From contig NZ_JAPENL010000001.1 in assembly GCF_026342015.1 (NCBI RefSeq), positions 1,178,001 to 1,242,000 of the forward strand: 64,000 nt of DNA, given 5' to 3'. Below, piece after piece: positions 60,267 to 64,000 of the stretch. Made by a program: the position numbers and the translations under genes. The first letter of the stretch is position 1. Each line of letters starts with the position of its first letter. Source of the DNA: Micromonospora lupini (GTDB lineage: Bacteria > Actinomycetota > Actinomycetes > Mycobacteriales > Micromonosporaceae). The notes under the pieces were generated by a model that saw only the letters and a list, made by a program, of their open reading frames with translations, did no database searches and was not told the DNA's origin.

Positions 60267-60341
60267 GATCGACTCGGCTTCCTGAAAATCGGGCCGTCCC
60301 GATGCCTCGGACACCGCGAATTAAGGGAAACCGAGTGGATC
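60267..60341. repeat. Dispersed palindromic repeat, copy 2
   Basis: Arms at 60267-60282 and 60326-60341 (GGAAACCGAGTGGATC on the right) pair at 14 of 16 positions. In reverse complement its core aligns with copy 1 at 33291-33364 (GGTGTCCG, CGGGA, TTTCA blocks). It lies between the divergent LacI and dehydrogenase genes. Confidence 0.75.
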
Positions 60342-60363
60342 ACAACGGTCCAACCCCCTGCGG

Positions 60364-60375
60364 GAAAGGGCTTTC
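60364..60375. promoter_or_regulatory. Candidate LacI autoregulatory site
   Basis: GAAAGGGCTTTC has 5-bp inverted arms (GAAAG, CTTTC) around GG, 63 bases before the LacI start. It shares the GAAAG half with the site at 60162-60175. Confidence 0.45.
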
Positions 60376-60438
60376 TCTGCGGTACGGTGACGCTAGCCGG
60401 CGCGGCGAAACGCCGTCAACAGACCGAGGGGGCGGGCC

Positions 60439-61482
60439 ATGGCGACCCTGTCCGACGTGGCGCGGCGCGCGGGCGTCTCACCCGCCACCGCCTCCCGCGT
60501 CATCAACGGCAGCAGCAAACCGGTCACCGACGAGCTGCGCGAGCGGGTGCTCGCCGCCGTCGCCGAGTTGCAGTACGTGCCGAACGCGCACGCCCAACTG
60601 CTCGCCCGCTCGCACCGCAGCGCGGTCGGCGTGATCGTGCACGACGTCTCCGACCCGTACTTCGCCGAGATCACCCGAGGGCTGCAACGGGTCGCCACTG
60701 ACCAGGGCCGGCTGCTGATGATCTGCAACAGCTACCGCGACCCGGACCGCGAACTGGAGTATGTGGAGCTGCTGCGCGGTCACCAGGTGGCGGCCCTGAT
60801 CCTGGCGGGCTCCGGCTACCACGACGACGCGTTCACCCGGCAGCTCAACGAGAAGCTCGCCGCGTACGAGGCCACCGGCGGGCGGGTCGCTGTCATCGGC
60901 CGCCACGAGCACTCCGGCGACGCCGTCATGCCGGACAACCGGGCCGGCGGTCACCTCGCCGGTCGCCAACTGTGCGAGCTGGGGCACCGGGCGATCGGCG
61001 TGGTCGCGGGTCCACGCATCCTCACCACCACCACCGATCGGCTGGCAGGGCTCCGGCAGGCCCTCACCGAGCAGGGCCGCGAGCTACCCGAGCGCCGCAT
61101 CCGGTACGCCGAGTTCGACCGCGACGGCGGCGCCGAGGCCACCGCGCGGCTGCTCGACGCCGACCCCGGGCTGACCGCGATCGTGGCCCTCAACGACTCG
61201 ATGGCCATCGGCGCCCTCGCCACCCTGCGGGCCCGCTCGCTGGCGGTGCCGCAGCAGGTCTCCGTGGTCGGCTTCGACGACATGCCGATCGCCCGGGACG
61301 TGACACCCGCGCTGACCACCGTGCGGCTGCCGCTCGTCGACATGGGAATCCGGGCGATGTCGCTGGTGCTGGGCGCCGGGACGCCGACGCCCCGGGTCGA
61401 GGTGCTCCCCGCCGAGCTGATCCGCCGGGACACGGCCGGGCCAGTGCCTGCGCAGCGGCGCGAGACGGCCGCCACGGCGTAG
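60439..61482 (+). CDS. LacI-family transcriptional regulator
   Basis: A 347-residue repressor. The headpiece is ATLSDVARRAGVSPATASRVINGSSKPVTDELRERVLAAVAELQYVPNAHAQLLA. The core starts VGVIVHDVSDPYFAEITRGLQRVA and carries SVVGFDDMPIARDVTPALTTVR. It most likely represses the divergent dehydrogenase-DUF993-isomerase operon until a sugar inducer binds. The ATG has AGGGGG before it. Length and domain order are normal. Confidence 0.94.
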   Translation: MATLSDVARRAGVSPATASRVINGSSKPVTDELRERVLAAVAELQYVPNAHAQLLARSHRSAVGVIVHDVSDPYFAEITRGLQRVATDQGRLLMICNSYRDPDRELEYVELLRGHQVAALILAGSGYHDDAFTRQLNEKLAAYEATGGRVAVIGRHEHSGDAVMPDNRAGGHLAGRQLCELGHRAIGVVAGPRILTTTTDRLAGLRQALTEQGRELPERRIRYAEFDRDGGAEATARLLDADPGLTAIVALNDSMAIGALATLRARSLAVPQQVSVVGFDDMPIARDVTPALTTVRLPLVDMGIRAMSLVLGAGTPTPRVEVLPAELIRRDTAGPVPAQRRETAATA

Positions 61483-61491
61483 CCTGCGCCG

Positions 61492-61977
61492 GTGCTGATC
61501 CGTGAATTCGACGACCAGGACTGGTCGCAGGTGTGGCCGATCATCGAGGACGTGGTCCGGGCCGAGGAGACCTTTCCCTTCGACCCGGAGATGACCGCGG
61601 ACGCGGCGTACGGCATCTGGGTGGAGGCCCCGCCCGGGCGGACCGTCGTCGCGGTCGACGGCGGCCGGGTCCTCGGCAGCGCGAAGATGGGCACCAACCG
61701 GCCCGGACCGGGCGCGCACGTGTCCACCGCGAGTTTCCTGGTCGCCGCCGACGCGCGCGGCCGGGGCGTGGGCACCGCGCTGTGCCGCGACGCCCTGACC
61801 TGGGCACGCCTGCGGGGGTACGCCGGGATGCAGTTCAACGCCGTGGTGGAGAGCAACCGGTCGGCGGTCGAGCTGTACCGGCGGGAGGGCTTCGAGGTGG
61901 TCGGCACGGTGCCGGGCGCGTTCCGCCACCCCACCCTCGGCCGGGTCGGCCTGCACGTCATGTACCAGGAGTTCTGA
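61492..61977 (+). CDS. GNAT N-acetyltransferase (phosphinothricin-acetyltransferase-like)
   Basis: A 161-residue acetyltransferase. LIREFDDQDWSQVWPIIEDVVRAEETFPFDPEMT starts it, VSTASFLVAADARGRGVGTALCRDALTWA is motif A (ARGRGVGT), and AVVESNRSAVELYRREGFEVVGTVPGAFRHP is motif B. It is similar to YncA/Pat-type enzymes that acetylate small amines. TAGCCT six bases before the GTG (61480-61485) gives a leaderless start right after the LacI gene. Confidence 0.9.
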   Translation: MLIREFDDQDWSQVWPIIEDVVRAEETFPFDPEMTADAAYGIWVEAPPGRTVVAVDGGRVLGSAKMGTNRPGPGAHVSTASFLVAADARGRGVGTALCRDALTWARLRGYAGMQFNAVVESNRSAVELYRREGFEVVGTVPGAFRHPTLGRVGLHVMYQEF

Positions 61978-62050
61978 CCCGCTCGCGCTGCCACCGGCCG
62001 AGCCCTCGGGGCTGATCCGCTGGGGATGCCGTGGTGTGACTGGGTGCCTT

Positions 62051-62232
62051 TGGAGCTGATGTCGACAACGAATCGGTCGTGCACGACGCCGGTAATCACC
62101 GTGCGCGCCGATCGCCGTGCGCGGCGATCACCGTGCGCGACTAGCAGCGTGCGCGACGATCACCGTGCGCGGTGATCAGCGCGTGCGCGGCGATCACCGT
62201 GCCTGCCTGATTCGTTGACGACATCAGCTCCA
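62051..62232. repeat. Composite repeat: 24-bp inverted repeats around seven 16-bp tandem units
   Basis: The arms (62051-62074 and 62209-62232) are complementary at 23 of 24 positions. Between them are a palindrome GTCGTGCACGAC (62076-62087) and seven tandem units from 62094 to 62208 with consensus GATCACCGTGCGCGRC; units 1-5 are exactly 16 bp and unit 6 is 18 bp. Adjacent units form hairpins with a TGCG loop at 62110-62129 and 62158-62177. It fills the gap between two convergent genes and contains no coding sequence. Confidence 0.9.
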
Positions 62233-62239
62233 TAGCGTC

Positions 62240-63529
62240 TCAGCCACTGATGGTTCCCCCGGCCGGGGCCGGTTGGAGTCCGGGCGGCCGGAGAGCCGGC
62301 TCGGCGCCGGCGCGGCGGATCGGGGTGAACAGCCCGCCGACCGCGACCAGCAGGCAGCCCGCGCCGGCCACGAGCGCGACCGCCGGCACGCCGTACCGGC
62401 CGGCGGTCCAGGTCAGGATGACGGCGCCGGCCGGCCCGAGGGCGTAGTGCGTGCTCCAGAACGCCGAGGTGACCCGGCCGAGCAGATGGTCGGGGGTGAT
62501 CTCCTGGCGTAGCGACATCGAGCAGATCCCGCCGATGCTGAGACAGCACAGGTACACGGCGGTCAGCGCGGTGACCGCGGGCACGGACGTCACCAGGCCG
62601 ACGCCCGCGACCGCGAATCCGCAGACCGCGTGCGCGCCGATCCAGGTGGCGCCGAAGCCGCGCCGGCGACGCAGCGGAGCCACCAGCAGCGCCCCGGCGA
62701 CCGTGCCCAGCGCCGCCAGGCCGAGCACCGTGCCGACCGTGCCGTCGGTGCCGCCGAGGTCGTGCCTGACGTGGTAGATCAGCACGTCGGTGAAGCCGTA
62801 GGTCAGGAAGATGAACACCGAGAGCAGGACGGTCAGCGCGCGGAGCACGGGCTGTCGCCACAGAAACCGCGCCCCGGCCAGGAACTCGGCCACCGGACGC
62901 TGCCGGGTCACCGGCGCGGCGTCGGCGGCCTGGACGGGGCGCAGCCGGATCAGCCGCAGGCCGGCCGCCGAGAGCGCGAAGCTCGCCGCGTTGACGGCGA
63001 TGGCGACCGACGGGCCGAAGCGTGCCGACACCACACCGGCGAGCAGCGGCCCGAGAACGGCGGCCGCCGCGAACGTCGCCTGGAGTCGGCCGTTGGCCTC
63101 GGTGAGCCGGTCGGAGTCGACGAGGTTGCGCACCGCGGTCACCGCCGCGACCTGGAACAGCATGCCGGCCGCCTCGCAGATCGGCAGCACGACGAAGAGC
63201 AGCCAGACCTGCGGGCCCGCGAGCCAGGCCAGCGGCACCAGGGCGTAGAGGACGAGACGGGCCAGGTCCGCGATGATCATCAGCGTGCGGCGGTCGTACC
63301 TGTCGACAAGCACCCCGCCGAAGACCCCGGCGAGCACTGACGCCGCGCCCGCGACGGCGGTGAGCAGGCCCATCTGCGCCACCGACCCGGTCGCCTGCAA
63401 CACCAGCAGCGGCACCGCCAGGTAGGCGAACGCGTCGCCGGCCGCGGAGAGCGACTGCGCGATCCAGTACGTGCCGAAGGCGCGGTCGCGCCAGAGCGGC
63501 GTCCGATGAGGGCTGGCAGCTCGGCTCAT
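62240..63529 (-). CDS. MFS transporter (macrolide/drug exporter-like)
   Basis: A 429-residue permease with about 12 membrane helices. RAFGTYWIAQSLSAAGDAFAYLAVPLLVLQATGSVAQMGLL begins the protein and GVFGGVLVDRYDRRTLMIIADLARL holds the loop 2-3 motif A (GVLVDRYDRR). Helices 7-12 follow a basic loop (RPVQAADAAPVTRQRPVAEF). It belongs to the MFS group near enterobactin and macrolide exporters. The start is followed by MSRAASPHRTPLWRDRAF. Its stop is eight bases from the composite repeat at 62051-62232. Confidence 0.9.
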   Translation of the reverse strand: MSRAASPHRTPLWRDRAFGTYWIAQSLSAAGDAFAYLAVPLLVLQATGSVAQMGLLTAVAGAASVLAGVFGGVLVDRYDRRTLMIIADLARLVLYALVPLAWLAGPQVWLLFVVLPICEAAGMLFQVAAVTAVRNLVDSDRLTEANGRLQATFAAAAVLGPLLAGVVSARFGPSVAIAVNAASFALSAAGLRLIRLRPVQAADAAPVTRQRPVAEFLAGARFLWRQPVLRALTVLLSVFIFLTYGFTDVLIYHVRHDLGGTDGTVGTVLGLAALGTVAGALLVAPLRRRRGFGATWIGAHAVCGFAVAGVGLVTSVPAVTALTAVYLCCLSIGGICSMSLRQEITPDHLLGRVTSAFWSTHYALGPAGAVILTWTAGRYGVPAVALVAGAGCLLVAVGGLFTPIRRAGAEPALRPPGLQPAPAGGTISG

Positions 63530-63582
63530 CCCGCCGAGGGTAACGGTCCCCGGAGCACCGTGCTGGCCGTCACACCGCGCCG

Positions 63583-63613
63583 AACGGCCCCGGGAGTCCC
63601 TCCCGGGGCCGTT
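63583..63613. terminator. Hairpin terminator between FMN reductase and MFS genes
   Basis: Perfect 14-bp arms (AACGGCCCCGGGAG and complement) with a 3-base loop lie 22 bases after the stop of the minus-strand FMN reductase gene. It also precedes the MFS gene. Confidence 0.8.
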
Positions 63614-63634
63614 TCAGGGCGTACGCGAAGGGGG

Positions 63635-64000
63635 TCAGCCCTGGCGCAGCGGCGCGAGCGCGGCGCTCCAGGCGACGACCTGGTCGAGGGTCGCGTTGAG
63701 CGCGTCCCGCTGGTGGTCGTTGGGCTTGAAGACGCTGAAGTTCTCGAAGTCGGTGAAGAGCGAGAGGGCGACCTGCGCGCGCACGTCGGCCATCTGCAGC
63801 TCACCGGCGATGAGGCGCAGGTGCTCGACGGCCCGGGTACCGCCGACCGAGCCGTAGCTGACGAAGCCGACGGCCTTGTTGTTCCACTCGCCGTAGAGGA
63901 AGTCGATGGCGTTCTTCAGGGCACCCGAGGTCGAGTGGTTGTATTCGGGCGTTACCATCACGAACCCGTCAAACGACGCGATGGTCTCGGCCCAACGCAG
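63635..64000 (-). CDS. NADPH-dependent FMN reductase (3' part, start outside the window)
   Basis: The frame is open to the right edge, so the N-terminus is missing. The visible 121 residues read LRWAETIASFDGFVMVTPEYNHSTSGALKNAIDFLYGEWNNKAVGFVSYGSVGGTRAVEHLRLIAGEL in outline: TPEYNHSTSGALKNAIDFL and VSYGSVGGTRA are the flavodoxin-like FMN-binding loops of the SsuE/ChrR/azoreductase family. It would reduce FMN, quinones or chromate with NADPH. The rest of the C-terminus is normal. Confidence 0.92.
   Translation of the reverse strand: MRWAETIASFDGFVMVTPEYNHSTSGALKNAIDFLYGEWNNKAVGFVSYGSVGGTRAVEHLRLIAGELQMADVRAQVALSLFTDFENFSVFKPNDHQRDALNATLDQVVAWSAALAPLRQG

Noticed and set aside
62094..62208. The 16-bp array as a replication origin iteron set
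   Set aside because: There is no DnaA-box pattern, AT-rich unwinding region or replication gene nearby.
1..64000. Long open frames antisense to or shifted from real genes, such as 3495-6143 on the minus strand and 51656-53957 on the plus strand
   Set aside because: They have Arg/Pro/Gly-rich low-complexity products, no domains and poor codon bias, as expected from overlap with very GC-rich genes.

Overview
The window is a 64-kb piece of a high-GC actinobacterial chromosome, most likely from the Micromonosporaceae. This rests on the very strong G/C third-position bias, frequent GTG starts, GTGA/ATGA gene overlaps, families typical of actinomycetes (ECF42-type sigma factor with a DGPF protein, maleylpyruvate-isomerase-type proteins, CBM2 secreted enzymes) and many promoters of the form TANNNT followed six or seven bases later by a start codon. 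I found no rRNA, tRNA, CRISPR array, prophage or insertion sequence.

Layout. 1-2.5 kb: end of a sugar ABC importer (two permeases) and a GH1 beta-glycosidase, closed by a strong hairpin. 2.6-6.2 kb: three-subunit molybdenum hydroxylase. 6.2-7.8 kb: ArsR/SRPBCC pair and a NUDIX hydrolase. 7.8-13 kb: ABC exporter, then a two-component pair made of a cNMP-domain histidine kinase and a receiver fused to a thioredoxin-reductase-like flavoprotein. 13.1-15.9 kb: membrane serine hydrolase and smpB. 15.9-19.1 kb: MerR-Mop regulator and modABC, which would supply molybdate to enzymes such as the hydroxylase at 2.6 kb. 19.2-24.4 kb: orphan Phd-like protein, acetyltransferases, a polytopic mannosyltransferase-like protein and a divergent FAD oxidoreductase.

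24.4-48.2 kb is accessory in character: many small hypothetical proteins, five local regulators each with a visible operator (TetR/epoxide hydrolase, HxlR/haemoglobin-monooxygenase, TetR/quinone oxidoreductase, GntR/PP2C, ECF42/DGPF), a decaying LysR/MFS locus at 29.2-29.9 kb, a frameshifted gene at 37.0-37.4 kb and a secreted CBM2 esterase. 48.3-57 kb: ThDP enzyme, lipoprotein, large secreted subtilase with a CebR-like operator, membrane protein, acyltransferase-like protein and amidohydrolase. 57-61.5 kb: a compact operon (Gfo/Idh/MocA dehydrogenase, DUF993 TIM barrel, sugar-phosphate isomerase/epimerase) opposite a LacI regulator, likely an uncharacterised sugar catabolic pathway. 61.5-64 kb: GNAT, MFS exporter and the 3' part of an FMN reductase.

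The most unusual non-coding structures are a 182-bp element at 62051-62232 (inverted repeats around seven 16-bp tandem units whose hairpins show a compensatory base change) and two copies, in opposite orientation, of a roughly 75-bp palindromic repeat at 33291-33364 and 60267-60341. Functions are inferred by reading motifs; no database search was run.
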